Notes: generated from the letters alone by a model not told the origin. A stretch of 64,000 nt of DNA from Polymorphobacter multimanifer (GCF_014205635.1 NZ_JACIIV010000002.1:158551-222550), one strand, 5' to 3'; positions 19,082 through 28,304 are shown, numbered from the stretch's first letter. A program made the numbers and translations.

Positions 19082-20322
19082 AGCGTCACTCCCAGCGCTT
19101 CGGCAACGGTGAAAATGTCCTTGTCCCCGCGCCCGCACAGATTGGCGACGATCAGCTGGTCCGCTGCCATCGTCGGTGCCATCCGCGCAATCGCCGCGAG
19201 CGCATGGCTCGGTTCAAGTGCCGGGATGATCCCCTCGATCGCGCACAACAGCTTGAAGGCCTCGAGCGCCTCGTCATCGGTCGCCGCCTGATACTCCACG
19301 CGGCCGATAGCATGCAGCCAGGCATGTTCCGGGCCGATGCCCGGATAGTCGAGCCCCGCCGAAATGCTGTGCGCCTCGGTGATCTGGCCGTCTTCATCCT
19401 GCAGCAGCATCGTCTTGTTGCCGTGCAGCACCCCCGGGCGCCCGCCGGCAAGCGACGCGGCATGCGCGCCCGACTCGAGACCATGGCCCGAAGCCTCGAC
19501 CCCGACCATCCGCACACTCGAATCGTCGAGGAAAGGATGGAACAGCCCGATCGCGTTCGAGCCACCGCCGATCGCCGCCACCAGCAGGTCCGGCAGCTTG
19601 CCCTCGCGCGCCAGGATCTGTTCGCGTGCCTCGGTGCCGATCACGCTCTGGAAATCGCGCACCATCGCCGGATACGGGTGCGGACCGGCCGCGGTGCCGA
19701 TGATGTAGAAGGTGTCGTGCACATTGGTCACCCAGTCGCGAAGCGCGTCGTTCATCGCATCCTTGAGCGTCTTCGAGCCGCTCTCGACCGCGCGCACCTC
19801 GGCCCCCAGCAGCTTCATGCGGAACACATTGGGCGCCTGGCGGGCGATGTCGCGCGAGCCCATGTAGATCGTGCACGGCAGACCGAAGCGCGCCGCCACG
19901 GTGGCGGTGGCCACACCATGCTGGCCCGCACCCGTCTCGGCGATGATCCGCGTCTTGCCCATCCGCTTGGCGAGCAGGATCTGGCCGATGCAGTTGTTGA
20001 TCTTGTGCGCGCCGGTGTGGTTGAGCTCGTCGCGCTTGAGGTAGATTTTCGCACCGCCCCCAGGCTGCCCTTGGGCAGCCGCAACCTTGGCCAGATGGTG
20101 GGTCAGCCGCTCGGCAAAATACAGCGGGCTTGGACGCCCGACATAATGCGTCATCAGGTCGTCGAACTCGGCCTTGAACGCCGGATCGGCCTTGGCGGCC
20201 TCATAGGCGGCTTCCAGCTCGAGGATGAGCGGCATCAGCGTCTCGGCGACATAGCGGCCGCCAAAAGCGCCGAAATGGCCATTCGCATCGGGCCCGGCGC
20301 GCAGGGACGTGGCGATGTTCAT
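19078..20322 (-). CDS. trpB: Tryptophan synthase beta chain
   Basis: TrpB condenses indole with serine to make tryptophan, using pyridoxal phosphate. The 414-residue protein has the [14 protein letters not shown] start, the PLP lysine in [12 protein letters not shown], the [14 protein letters not shown] segment, the phosphate-binding GGGSNAIG and the [11 protein letters not shown] region. All are intact, so it should form the usual alpha2-beta2 complex with the downstream TrpA. It overlaps trpF by four bases upstream. Confidence 0.98.
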   Translation of the reverse strand: MNIATSLRAGPDANGHFGAFGGRYVAETLMPLILELEAAYEAAKADPAFKAEFDDLMTHYVGRPSPLYFAERLTHHLAKVAAAQGQPGGGAKIYLKRDELNHTGAHKINNCIGQILLAKRMGKTRIIAETGAGQHGVATATVAARFGLPCTIYMGSRDIARQAPNVFRMKLLGAEVRAVESGSKTLKDAMNDALRDWVTNVHDTFYIIGTAAGPHPYPAMVRDFQSVIGTEAREQILAREGKLPDLLVAAIGGGSNAIGLFHPFLDDSSVRMVGVEASGHGLESGAHAASLAGGRPGVLHGNKTMLLQDEDGQITEAHSISAGLDYPGIGPEHAWLHAIGRVEYQAATDDEALEAFKLLCAIEGIIPALEPSHALAAIARMAPTMAADQLIVANLCGRGDKDIFTVAEALGVTL

Positions 20323-20966
20323 GCCATCACCGCCGCCGCAAAGGCCTTGATCTTTTCGACTGATTTCACGCCAGACCTGCTTTCCACACCCGAAGAGACA
20401 TCAACAAACCCCGGCTGCACCGCCGCGATCGCCTCGGCCACATTGCCGGGGGCCAGACCACCGCCAAGCCCCCAGGGCCGGCCGATGTTCGTGCCCTGCA
20501 GCAGCCGCCAGTCGAACGCCAGCCCATTGCCGCCCGGCAGGGTCGCCTCCCCCGAGGCGGTTTCCCTAGGGGCTTTCGCATCGAGGAGCAACCATTCCGC
20601 CGGACCCGCGGCTGCCACCGCGGCGCGAATATCGGCTTGCGTCGCCACCCCCGCCGCACGCCATACCGGCCGCCGGGTGCGCGTCGCCACCGCGGCAATC
20701 CGCTCGGGGGTTTCGGCGCCGTGCAACTGCAACGTGTCGATTCCGGCGGCGAGCACCGCGTCGATCAGCGCGTCATCGGCATCCACCAGCACCGCCACCC
20801 GCCGCCGCCCTTCCGGCACCCGCACGAGCAATCCGGCCGCCTGCTCGGGCGACAGATGGCGCGGCGAGCGCGGGAAGAACACGAAGCCCAGCGCAAAAGC
20901 GCCCACGCTCACCGCTGCATCGACGGTCTCGGGCGTCGACAGCCCGCAGATCTTGAAGCGCGTCAC
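20319..20966 (-). CDS. trpF: Phosphoribosylanthranilate isomerase
   Basis: TrpF performs the Amadori rearrangement of phosphoribosylanthranilate to CdRP in tryptophan synthesis. The 215-residue protein starts with the family motif [14 protein letters not shown] (catalytic Cys in KICG). It has the catalytic Asp in LLLDAKAP, the [15 protein letters not shown] phosphate site and the end [15 protein letters not shown]. It sits between pyrF and trpB with four-base overlaps on both sides. Confidence 0.96.
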   Translation of the reverse strand: MTRFKICGLSTPETVDAAVSVGAFALGFVFFPRSPRHLSPEQAAGLLVRVPEGRRRVAVLVDADDALIDAVLAAGIDTLQLHGAETPERIAAVATRTRRPVWRAAGVATQADIRAAVAAAGPAEWLLLDAKAPRETASGEATLPGGNGLAFDWRLLQGTNIGRPWGLGGGLAPGNVAEAIAAVQPGFVDVSSGVESRSGVKSVEKIKAFAAAVMA

Positions 20967-21640
20967 AGGCTGGCCGCAATCGCCGCCGCCGCTGCGGCTG
21001 GATCGGCAGCATCGGTGATCGGCCGGCCGATGACGAGCATCGTCGCCCCCGCCGCCAGCGCCTGCGCCGGCGTCATCACCCGCTTCTGGTCACCGAGTGC
21101 AGCCCCCGCGGGGCGGATGCCGGGCACCACGAACTCGCCCTCTGGCCATTCAGCACTCAGCGTCGCCACTTCGTGCGGCGAGCACACCACCCCGTCGAGT
21201 CCCGCTTCGCGCGTCAGCTCTGCAAGCCGAGCCACCTGCGCCGCCGGACCATCGCCCACCCCGACGCCCGTCAGGTCATCGGCGTCGAGGCTGGTGAGTA
21301 CCGTTACCGCAATCAGCTTCGTCCCCGGCGAACACGCCGCGCGCGCTGCCTGCATCATCGCCAGCCCGCCTCCGGCATGAACATTGACCATGTACAGCCC
21401 AAGCCCCGCCAGCGAGTGCAGCGCCCCGGCCACGGTGTTGGGAATGTCGTGAAGCTTGAGATCAAGAAAGATCGGCAGCCCTAAATCGGCCATCCGCCGC
21501 ACCCCCTCGGGCCCCTGCGCCGTGAAGAACTGCAGCCCCAATTTCAGCCCGCCGACATGGGGCGCCACGGCGCGAGCAATGGCCTGCGCCGTGCCAAGGT
21601 CGGACGTGTCGAGCCCGACGAACAGCGGATTGGCCGTCAC
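20963..21640 (-). CDS. pyrF: Orotidine 5'-phosphate decarboxylase
   Basis: PyrF converts OMP to UMP, the last step of pyrimidine synthesis. The 225-residue protein has the catalytic lysine in FLDLKLHDIPNT, the starting aspartate in FVGLDTSDL, and the phosphate-binding end PGIRPAGAALGDQKRVMTP. The gene begins directly after the lapA-like stop and runs into trpF by four bases. A pyrF-trpF neighbourhood is common in alphaproteobacteria. Confidence 0.96.
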   Translation of the reverse strand: MTANPLFVGLDTSDLGTAQAIARAVAPHVGGLKLGLQFFTAQGPEGVRRMADLGLPIFLDLKLHDIPNTVAGALHSLAGLGLYMVNVHAGGGLAMMQAARAACSPGTKLIAVTVLTSLDADDLTGVGVGDGPAAQVARLAELTREAGLDGVVCSPHEVATLSAEWPEGEFVVPGIRPAGAALGDQKRVMTPAQALAAGATMLVIGRPITDAADPAAAAAAIAASL

Positions 21641-21985
21641 TCAGCACCCCGCCGGCGGCACGATCGTCGGCTGCGCCTGCCCCGGGAGTGCCGTGCTGCT
21701 CACCGGCCGCGGCGCAGCCGCGGTTGCCGGCGCCTCCCCGCGCACTTCGCGCAACTGTCGCTCGGCGCGCTCCAGCTTGTGGCGCAGCACGGTGCGCGCC
21801 GCGATATGCGAGAGCCAGGTCGGCAGCCACCCTGCCAGGAACGCGCCAAGGATCACCAGCGGCAGCGGCGCCTGCACCGATCGGCCATCGGGCAGCAGGA
21901 ATGGCACCAGCGTCCAGTTGGCGACCGAAAGCAGCAGGAACAGGAAGCCCACCAGCACAACCAGCAGGATACGCACCACGCTCAT
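21641..21985 (-). CDS. LapA-like (DUF1049) inner-membrane protein
   Basis: This 114-residue membrane protein has two helices, at about residues 4-24 (VRILLVVLVGFLFLLLSVAN) and 41-62 (PLPLVILGAFLAGWLPTWL), with the short loop typical of LapA/DUF1049. A cytosolic basic coiled region follows (HKLERAERQLREVRG), then a Pro/Ala-rich tail. In E. coli, LapA and LapB regulate LPS synthesis; here the gene is commonly found just before pyrF. The ATG overlaps the stop of the cinA-like gene. Confidence 0.82.
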   Translation of the reverse strand: MSVVRILLVVLVGFLFLLLSVANWTLVPFLLPDGRSVQAPLPLVILGAFLAGWLPTWLSHIAARTVLRHKLERAERQLREVRGEAPATAAAPRPVSSTALPGQAQPTIVPPAGC

Positions 21986-22764
21986 ATCTCGGCATCCACC
22001 GCCGGAATGCCAACTTCGGCCAGTGCGGCGACCAGCGCCGCCGCCACTGCATCGAGCTGGACCTGACTGGTGGAGCGCAGCACGAAATTCGCCCCCGTCA
22101 GGCCTTCGCGCCAGAAAGGGTAGCTGCCGATCTGCACGCCGGGATGCGCCTTTTCCACCGCCGCCAGCGTATCGGCCGCTGCACTCTCCTGCGTCCACGC
22201 CCCGATGGTCCGGCTGAGCACCCTTTTGCCCCCCTGCAACTGCCCATCGAGTGCCGCCAGCATCCCCTGGGTGATGATCGGCACCCCCGCCATGATGAAG
22301 ATGTTGCCGATGCGGATGCCCGGCGCCTTGGTCTTCGGGTTGTGAATCAGCGACGCACCCTCGGGTGTCCGCGCCATGCGAAGCCGCGCATCATTGAGCT
22401 TGTCGCCATAATATCCGGCCAGGATCGCCTGCGCATCGGGATGCACGATCACCGGCACACCAAGGGCGGCAGCAATGGCATCGACCGTGATGTCATCATG
22501 CGTCGGCCCGATGCCACCGGTGGTGAACAGATAGTCATGGCCGCTCGAAAGCGCTTTCACGGCATCGCCGATCGCTGCCATGTCATCAGCCACCACCCGC
22601 ACTTCGCGAAGCTGAATCCCCTGCACGCCCAACCATTTGGCCAGATAGGCGAGGTTGGCATCCTGGGTGCGCCCCGACAATATCTCGTCGCCGATGATCA
22701 GCAGCGCCGCGGTCCAGACACGGTCGGCGTCTTCGCCAGGCAGGGGGGCAGCGGCAATGTCCAT
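21982..22764 (-). CDS. CinA N-terminal / molybdopterin-binding domain protein
   Basis: The 260-residue protein is a single MoaB/MogA-like domain of the competence/damage-inducible CinA type: AALLIIGDEILSGRTQDAN, then FTTGGIGPTHDDITVDAIAAAL. The C-terminal nicotinamide-nucleotide amidase domain of full CinA is absent, as in many alphaproteobacterial members. The related domain in CinA hydrolyses ADP-ribose; the activity here is not known. I chose the ATG at 22764 over an upstream codon at 22800 because it fits the family. It opens the eight-gene minus-strand run down to folC and is divergent from map, 105 bases away. Confidence 0.85.
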   Translation of the reverse strand: MDIAAAPLPGEDADRVWTAALLIIGDEILSGRTQDANLAYLAKWLGVQGIQLREVRVVADDMAAIGDAVKALSSGHDYLFTTGGIGPTHDDITVDAIAAALGVPVIVHPDAQAILAGYYGDKLNDARLRMARTPEGASLIHNPKTKAPGIRIGNIFIMAGVPIITQGMLAALDGQLQGGKRVLSRTIGAWTQESAAADTLAAVEKAHPGVQIGSYPFWREGLTGANFVLRSTSQVQLDAVAAALVAALAEVGIPAVDAEI

Positions 22765-22869
22765 CGCACTTTCTGTAGCGGAGCCGCGCCGCCCCCGCAA
22801 AGCACCAATCGCCGCCTCTCTCCTCTGGCCCGATTGCCCTCACCCGCCAACGCGCTTATCTGTAAAGTC

Positions 22870-23667
22870 ATGGACCAGACCACGACCCTCCTCGAAACCA
22901 GCGAAGGCCATATCCGGCTGCACGGCCCTGCAGGCTTCGAAGGCATGCGCCGCGCCGGCAAGCTGGCCGCGCAGGTGCTCGACATGCTCACCCCGCACGT
23001 CGTGCCCGGTGTGGTGACGCTCGATCTCGACCGCATGGCGTGGGAATTCGTCCGCGCCGCCGGTGCAGCGTCCGCCACCGTCTTCTACCGCGGCTTCTCG
23101 CACAGCCTGTGCATCAGCCCCAACCATGTCGTCTGCCACGGCATCCCGTCCGAAGCAAAGAAGCTCAAGGACGGGGATATCGTCAACATCGACGTCACCG
23201 TCGTCGTCGATGGCTGGTACGGCGACACGAGCCGCATGTATCTCGTCGGTGATGTGCCGCTGAAGGCGCGCCGCCTCGTCGAGATCACCCATGAGTGCCT
23301 CGAGCGTGCCATTGCGGTTGCCAAGCCCGGTGCCACGCTCGGCGACATCGGCCATGCCGTGCAATCGCATGCGGAGGCGCAGCGCTTCTCGGTGGTGCGC
23401 GATTTCTGCGGCCACGGGCTGGGGCAGGTCTTTCACGATGCTCCCAATATCGTCCATTACGGCAAACCGGGGCGCGGTCTGGTGCTCCAGCCCGGCATGT
23501 TCTTCACCATCGAGCCAATGATCAACGCCGGACGCGCCGATGTGAAGATCCTCGACGATGGCTGGACTGCCGTCACCCGCGATCGTTCGCTGTCGGCACA
23601 ATGGGAGCATTCAATCGGCATCACCGAAACCGGCAGCGAAGTGTTCACCCGCTCTCTTCTCGGCTGA
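22870..23667 (+). CDS. map: Type I methionine aminopeptidase
   Basis: Map removes the initiator methionine from new proteins. The 265-residue pita-bread enzyme has MRRAGKLAAQVLDML, the first metal ligand in NIDVTVVVDGWYGDTSRM (two Asp), the metal-binding His in FCGHGLGQVFHDAPN, FFTIEPMINAG (Glu) and a final Glu in SAQWEHSIGITETG. It is followed by radC after a single base, a pairing often seen in alphaproteobacteria. Confidence 0.97.
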   Translation: MDQTTTLLETSEGHIRLHGPAGFEGMRRAGKLAAQVLDMLTPHVVPGVVTLDLDRMAWEFVRAAGAASATVFYRGFSHSLCISPNHVVCHGIPSEAKKLKDGDIVNIDVTVVVDGWYGDTSRMYLVGDVPLKARRLVEITHECLERAIAVAKPGATLGDIGHAVQSHAEAQRFSVVRDFCGHGLGQVFHDAPNIVHYGKPGRGLVLQPGMFFTIEPMINAGRADVKILDDGWTAVTRDRSLSAQWEHSIGITETGSEVFTRSLLG

Positions 23668-23668
23668 C

Positions 23669-24340
23669 ATGACTGATGCAGCAGGCCATCGCGAGCGCCT
23701 GCGCCAGCGGCTGCTCGAAGGCGGCGGTGATGGTTTCCACGATTACGAGCTGCTGGAATATCTGCTCGCCCTCGCCTTGCCGCGCCGCGACACCAAGCCT
23801 CTCGCCAAGGCGCTGATCGACGAGTTCGGCAGCCTTGCCAGCCTCCTTGCCGCCACCCCCACCGAGCTGCTCCGCGTCCCCGGCCTCGGGGAAAGTGCAG
23901 CGGCAGCCCTCAAGTTCGTCGAGGCGGTGATGCTGCGCAGCCAGCGCCGCGCGCTGGAAAAGCGCCCCGTGCTGTCGAGCTGGGCGGCGCTGACCGATTA
24001 TCTTCACGCCGGCATGGCGCACCGCGCCACCGAGCAATTCCGGGTGATCTATCTCGATACCAAAAACCAGATCATGCGCGACGAGGTGCTCGGTGAAGGC
24101 ACAGTCAACGCTGCGCCGGTCTATCCCCGCGAGGTCGTCAAGCGCGCGCTGGAAATCCAGGCCGCTGCGGTCATTCTCGTTCACAACCACCCCAGCGGAG
24201 ACCCCACGGCCTCCCAGGACGATATCGTCATGACCCGCGCGATCATCGAAGCGGGCCGCCACCTCGGCCTTGCTGTCCATGATCATGTCATCATCGGCCG
24301 CAGCGGCCATGTTTCGATGCGCGCGCAGGGGTTGCTGTAG
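23669..24340 (+). CDS. radC: RadC family (JAB/MPN domain) protein
   Basis: This 223-residue protein has an N-terminal helix-hairpin-helix part (ELLRVPGLGESAAAAL) and the JAMM metalloprotease-like domain: the upstream Glu in LGEGTVNAAPVYPREV, then HNHPSGDPTASQDD with the metal ligands. RadC was once called a DNA repair protein, but that has been withdrawn and the role is unclear. The start at 23669 follows the map stop by one base. Its stop is seven bases from the end of the convergent alkylsulfatase gene, with no obvious terminator between. Confidence 0.93.
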   Translation: MTDAAGHRERLRQRLLEGGGDGFHDYELLEYLLALALPRRDTKPLAKALIDEFGSLASLLAATPTELLRVPGLGESAAAALKFVEAVMLRSQRRALEKRPVLSSWAALTDYLHAGMAHRATEQFRVIYLDTKNQIMRDEVLGEGTVNAAPVYPREVVKRALEIQAAAVILVHNHPSGDPTASQDDIVMTRAIIEAGRHLGLAVHDHVIIGRSGHVSMRAQGLL

Positions 24341-24347
24341 TTCAAAC

Positions 24348-26258
24348 CTACGGCAGCGGCGTTACCAACGGAAAATTCGGTACTGGCGTTTCGAACAGTC
24401 CCAGCAAGCGCTGCAGCACTGCGGGGTTGCCGCTGATCTGCATCTGGCCGGCGCCCATCAGCGCGGCCGGGGTGACCTGGCCGGCAACCAGGCCGATCAG
24501 GCCCAGCCGGGGAAGGGTGAGGGTAGCGTCAGCCGGCAGGTCGTCACTCACCTCGTGCAGCATCACGCCGTTGCCGATGCTGATGAGATGGCGCTCGCCC
24601 ACGTCGGGGGCAACGATGGCGACGGCAAAGGCCGGGCCCAGCGCGCGTTCCGGCAGCACGCGCACGCTCATCGCATCGAGGACGTCGGCGACGCGCAGAT
24701 TCGCGCCGAGCCGATTGGTGCCCGGCACGCGCACCGGCTTGACGCCGCCGCGAAGCTCCTGCGCGCCGGACAGGTAGAAGTTGCGCCATACCGCCGATTC
24801 GGCCTGAATCGCGAGCTGGTCGAAACTGGCGGCAAGGCCTTCGCGCGCGTCGCTGTCACCGCCGGCGCGGACCATCTGGCCGAACAGCGTGGCGGCCCAG
24901 CGGTCCTCGCCGGCGGCAGCGGCCTTGCGGGCCAGCGCGAGCGTTCGCGCCGGTCCACCCAGCGCCTCCACCCATTTCCGTGCCTGCTCATCGCGCGGCA
25001 GCGGATCGAGGGTGGCCGGGTCGCCATTGAACGCACCCAGATAGCGCTGGTAAACGGCGCGGGCGTTGAACTTGAGGCTGCCGTAATGGCCGCGGTTGAA
25101 CCAACGCTTCGCCAGCGGCGGCGGCAGCGCGATCGCCTCGGCAATCTCGCCGGCATCAAGGCCCCTGTTGAGCAGTCGCACGCTCTCGTTGTGCACGAAT
25201 GCATAGGCCTGCGCGTGTTCGAGCAGATATCGGTCGATCTCGGCCGACCCCCAGCGCGGCCAGAAGTGCGAGGCGAACATCACATCGCTCTTCGCGGCAT
25301 AGGCCCGGCGGCTCTTCAGCAGCTGCGCCGCCCAGCCCTTGGCATCGCGCACCAGCGCGCCACGCGGGGTGAGCAAATTGTGCATGGCGCCATTGGCATT
25401 CTCGGCCATGCACAGGGCCCGCAGCCCCGGCAGATAGAAATTCATCTCGGCCGGCGCTTCGGTATCGGGCGTAAGCTGGAATTCGAAGGCAATGCCGTCG
25501 ATCGTCTGCACCAGCGTCTCGGGCGTGATCTCGTGGGTGGGTGGCAGCAATCCGATGGTGCCCCCGGCGCGCACCGCCCCGAGGCCCGACGACACCTGCC
25601 CTTCCGGCCCCCGCGGCAACAGTTGGCCGAACATGTAGTCGGCGCGGCGGATCATGGCGCCGCCGGCAATGACATTCTCCGCCACGGCATGGTCCATGAA
25701 GCCTTGCGGCGCGTAGATCGGCACGCTGCCGGGCTTCGCGACGCCGCCGGCGCCGCCGAAATGATCGGCGTGGCTGTGAGTGTAGACAATGGCACTGACC
25801 GGCCGGCGCCCAAGCTTCTCGTTGGCCAGCGCCAGCCCCGCTGCCGCCATTTCCTCGGTAGTAAGCGGATCGACGATGATCCAGCCGGTCGTGCCGGCGA
25901 TCAACGTCATCACCGAAAGGTCGAAGCCGCGGATCTGCCAGATCCCGTCCATCACCTTGAAAAGCCCGTGCTTCGCCACTAGCGCCGCATTGCGCCACAG
26001 GCTGGGATTGACGGTGGCGGGTGCGGGACCACTGAACTGCGCATCCTCACGAAAATCGCGAAGCACGGCGCCGTTCGCGTCCTTCACCAGCGGGTCGCCT
26101 CGGCTTGCGACGAAGCCACGCGCGGCAAAGTCGAAGTCCTGTGTGTCGGTGAAATCCAGAGTTGCGGCCAGCTTCGCATTGGCTGCGGTGGTGGCAGCGT
26201 TGGGCGGTGCGGCCAGCACTGGCGTGGCGATAAACAGGGCAAGGATGATGGCGCGCAT
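24348..26258 (-). CDS. Exported SdsA1-type alkylsulfatase (MBL fold)
   Basis: This 636-residue enzyme should hydrolyse primary alkyl sulphates, such as dodecyl sulphate, to alcohol and sulphate outside the cytosol. It has a signal peptide (MRAIILALFIATPVLA), the metallo-beta-lactamase zinc motif THSHADHFGG at about residues 160-169, later metal ligands in AENANGAMHNLLTPRGA, the all-alpha dimerisation domain and the C-terminal SCP2-like domain that holds the lipid chain. All parts are present at the expected length. It sits just downstream of the thioesterase gene, 54 bases away, and may be read from the same transcript. Confidence 0.9.
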   Translation of the reverse strand: MRAIILALFIATPVLAAPPNAATTAANAKLAATLDFTDTQDFDFAARGFVASRGDPLVKDANGAVLRDFREDAQFSGPAPATVNPSLWRNAALVAKHGLFKVMDGIWQIRGFDLSVMTLIAGTTGWIIVDPLTTEEMAAAGLALANEKLGRRPVSAIVYTHSHADHFGGAGGVAKPGSVPIYAPQGFMDHAVAENVIAGGAMIRRADYMFGQLLPRGPEGQVSSGLGAVRAGGTIGLLPPTHEITPETLVQTIDGIAFEFQLTPDTEAPAEMNFYLPGLRALCMAENANGAMHNLLTPRGALVRDAKGWAAQLLKSRRAYAAKSDVMFASHFWPRWGSAEIDRYLLEHAQAYAFVHNESVRLLNRGLDAGEIAEAIALPPPLAKRWFNRGHYGSLKFNARAVYQRYLGAFNGDPATLDPLPRDEQARKWVEALGGPARTLALARKAAAAGEDRWAATLFGQMVRAGGDSDAREGLAASFDQLAIQAESAVWRNFYLSGAQELRGGVKPVRVPGTNRLGANLRVADVLDAMSVRVLPERALGPAFAVAIVAPDVGERHLISIGNGVMLHEVSDDLPADATLTLPRLGLIGLVAGQVTPAALMGAGQMQISGNPAVLQRLLGLFETPVPNFPLVTPLP

Positions 26259-26311
26259 GAACGGCAGTTTAACCCTTTATGCCACCAATGTGCTTGCCAT
26301 TTGGGCGAGGC

Positions 26312-27115
26312 TCAGCGGATGCGCAAAATGAGGCTCTGGCTGGCCGTCGCAAGTAGGGTTCCGTCCTCGGCGAACAGGTGCGCGCTCCCATGTGCGAAGC
26401 CCTGTGCCGTGGCATGGATGCGGATATCGGCGAGCACCCAGGTTGTCGGCACCAGCCGTGCAAAGCGGATCGTGTTGTCGAGGCTGTTGCCACCCGCCGC
26501 GGTGCCCAGCGCATTACCGACGCCCGAGGGCAGGAAGTCCGCCATCAGCGCCAGCGACGTGCGGTCGACAATGCCCGATGCCGGCCGAATCCAGAGCCGG
26601 GCAATGCCATCTTCGCTCGGTTCGGTATCGATCCGCGCCTTGCCGAAGCGGCCCTTGGCCACCCGCTTGTCGAAGCCGGCGTTCACATCATCGGGGCGGC
26701 GCGTCCAATCATAATCGAAGGCGGGGCACGCCTCGGGCGCCGGCACGTCCGGCATCACCGCCCATTGCGCCTCCGGCTGGCCGGGCCGCACGCCGAGTGC
26801 GGCGTTGACGGTGATGATTTCGGCATCGCCTCCATCGCTGTTTCTGGCGCGCGCCACCACCCGCGCTTGGCTGGTGTATTTGCCCGTCACCGGCACTGTC
26901 ACTTCAAGATCGAGGGTCGTGCCTGGCCGCGCATAGCTCAGATATTGCGCCGCTGCCCACACTGTCGGCCTGCCCGTCACCGTCTCGATTGCAGTCAGCC
27001 CGGCGGCCATGCCGGCACCCCCGAACAGAAACTGGTTGTCGGGGTGCCCGACACACAGGTGCTGATCGACAGCGAGGCGAAAGCGGTTCGGGCCAAGCGG
27101 TTCAAGCGGGATCAT
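26312..27115 (-). CDS. Acyl-CoA thioesterase, double hot-dog fold
   Basis: The 267-residue protein has the TesB-like layout: an N-terminal hot dog with HPDNQFLFGGAGMAAGLTAI and a C-terminal hot dog with LALMADFLPSGVGNALG. The order of both halves and the length fit acyl-CoA thioesterase II relatives, which release free fatty acid from acyl-CoA. The preferred chain is unknown. Its ATG overlaps the stop of the PssE-type gene by four bases, a puzzling link between fatty acyl and glycan chemistry that may point to lipid-linked glycan metabolism. Confidence 0.85.
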   Translation of the reverse strand: MIPLEPLGPNRFRLAVDQHLCVGHPDNQFLFGGAGMAAGLTAIETVTGRPTVWAAAQYLSYARPGTTLDLEVTVPVTGKYTSQARVVARARNSDGGDAEIITVNAALGVRPGQPEAQWAVMPDVPAPEACPAFDYDWTRRPDDVNAGFDKRVAKGRFGKARIDTEPSEDGIARLWIRPASGIVDRTSLALMADFLPSGVGNALGTAAGGNSLDNTIRFARLVPTTWVLADIRIHATAQGFAHGSAHLFAEDGTLLATASQSLILRIR

Positions 27116-27630
27116 GCGTCGATGAAAGCCTTGATCCGCGCCGTCAGTTCCGCGGCGGCAAAGTAAGAGATGGGGGCCGGCGCTGTGCCGCTGTCGGCAA
27201 GCAGCATTGCGGCGCGCACCACAAGATCGGTTTCGTCATGCGCCACATACAGGCCGGGCCGGCAGCCGACATGGACGGCAGTCGCCATCTGGTGCTCGGT
27301 ATTGTGTTCACCTAACGCCTGGCGGCGTGGCAGCATGAGCAGCGGCTTGCCCGCCTCGATGGCGCTGATGATCGATCCCATGCCGGCATGCGCCACAAAC
27401 AGCCTGCTGCCTACAACATGCGCCTTGTAGGCCGCCGGCGGCATCAGCCGCAGCCAGCGGGCGTGGGCAGGCTCGGTGCGGCCTCGACCGATTTGAATGA
27501 GGACGTCGAGGTCGGGATGGGCTTGGGCAAAGGCATCCATGGCGTGAACTAGGCGCTCGAACGGCATCATCGAGCCGACCGAAACGAAGACATCCGGCGC
27601 ATTGCCGGCGCGAGTGTCCATGGCGGTCAC
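27112..27630 (-). CDS. Alg13/PssE-type glycosyltransferase subunit (second copy)
   Basis: This 172-residue donor-binding half of a split GT28-like enzyme starts with DVFVSVGSMMPFERLVHAMD and carries the signature HAGMGSIISAIEAGKPLLMLPR, then ALGEHNTEHQ. The same pattern, HAGxGS...PRRxALGEHxxxHQ, occurs in the copy at 13010, so both pairs are functional-looking paralogues. I chose the GTG at 27630 because it overlaps the stop of the partner gene (GTGA) and has GGGGGAG upstream; an ATG at 27621 is also possible. Confidence 0.86.
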   Translation of the reverse strand: MTAMDTRAGNAPDVFVSVGSMMPFERLVHAMDAFAQAHPDLDVLIQIGRGRTEPAHARWLRLMPPAAYKAHVVGSRLFVAHAGMGSIISAIEAGKPLLMLPRRQALGEHNTEHQMATAVHVGCRPGLYVAHDETDLVVRAAMLLADSGTAPAPISYFAAAELTARIKAFIDA

Positions 27631-28076
27631 AGCACGCTCCCCCAATGATCAACGCCCGGCTCGGCCAGCTGCGGCCATTGGGTGATGGTGGTGCCGGCGA
27701 TGCGTCGCGCCAGCCGACCGGACCCTGACAACGTTTCGGAGTTGGCAATACTGTCCACCCACAAAGTGCGCACCCCGAATGGCTTGACAAGGGCCAGCGC
27801 AATGAGTGGCGGCAGCGCCCCGGTGGTCACGATCACTTGTGGCCGCACGCGCATCAAAATGATGATCAGGTCGAACAGCGTAAGCGGCACTCGCCACCAA
27901 TCGGCGCGTGAAACATCGCGGAAGCTGTAGTAGGGCTGGCCAATCACCTCCGAAGCCATATCCGGGTGCACGCTGGCAAAATGTACGCTGTGACCGGCAA
28001 AGCCGGGGCGGAGGCGCAGCAGCTGCACAAAATGCCCGCCACCCGACGCAATCGCCAAAATTCGCTTGCCTACCAT
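27627..28076 (-). CDS. Alg14/PssD-type glycosyltransferase subunit (second copy)
   Basis: The 149-residue acceptor-side subunit begins KRILAIASGGGHFVQLLRL. It has the VIVTTGALPPLIALALV helix and the WVDSIANSETLSGSGRLARR segment, which parallels FVESITRIS in the first copy. A hydrophobic stretch (LTLFDLIIILM) should bind it to the inner membrane. The start at 28076 has GGA ten bases upstream, whereas for an ATG at 28085 the GGAA is too close. It overlaps the DUF1289 gene by seven bases. Confidence 0.86.
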   Translation of the reverse strand: MVGKRILAIASGGGHFVQLLRLRPGFAGHSVHFASVHPDMASEVIGQPYYSFRDVSRADWWRVPLTLFDLIIILMRVRPQVIVTTGALPPLIALALVKPFGVRTLWVDSIANSETLSGSGRLARRIAGTTITQWPQLAEPGVDHWGSVL

Positions 28077-28273
28077 GGCAGCCATTTCCGCGCGGGCTTT
28101 GCCACGCGACGCGGCAATTCAGCCAGCAGGGCGCGCTTTTCCGCCTCCGAAGCCAAGGGCCAATGCGTGATCTCATGCACGGTGCGGCGGCAGCCCTCGC
28201 ACCAGCCGGTCGCTTTGTCGATACGGCAGACATTGGTGCACGGCGATGGCACAGGGGGTGCGGGCGCAGTCAT
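28070..28273 (-). CDS. DUF1289 small cysteine-rich protein
   Basis: This 67-residue protein has the DUF1289 pattern: PSPCTNVCRIDKATGWCEGC with four cysteines, then RTVHEITHWPLASEAEKRA. The cysteine cluster could bind a metal or an iron-sulphur centre, but no function has been established. It is read with the gene cluster from zwf to the thioesterase; there is a gap of 31 bases after the ABA4-like gene and an overlap with the PssD-type gene. Confidence 0.87.
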   Translation of the reverse strand: MTAPAPPVPSPCTNVCRIDKATGWCEGCRRTVHEITHWPLASEAEKRALLAELPRRVAKPARKWLPW

Positions 28274-28304
28274 GCCAGCGCTATGCCGCAACTGCGAAAG
28301 CATG

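Noticed and set aside
24270..25982. Open frame of 570 codons on the plus strand
   Set aside because: It is antisense to the alkylsulfatase, whose signal peptide, zinc motif and full length are convincing.
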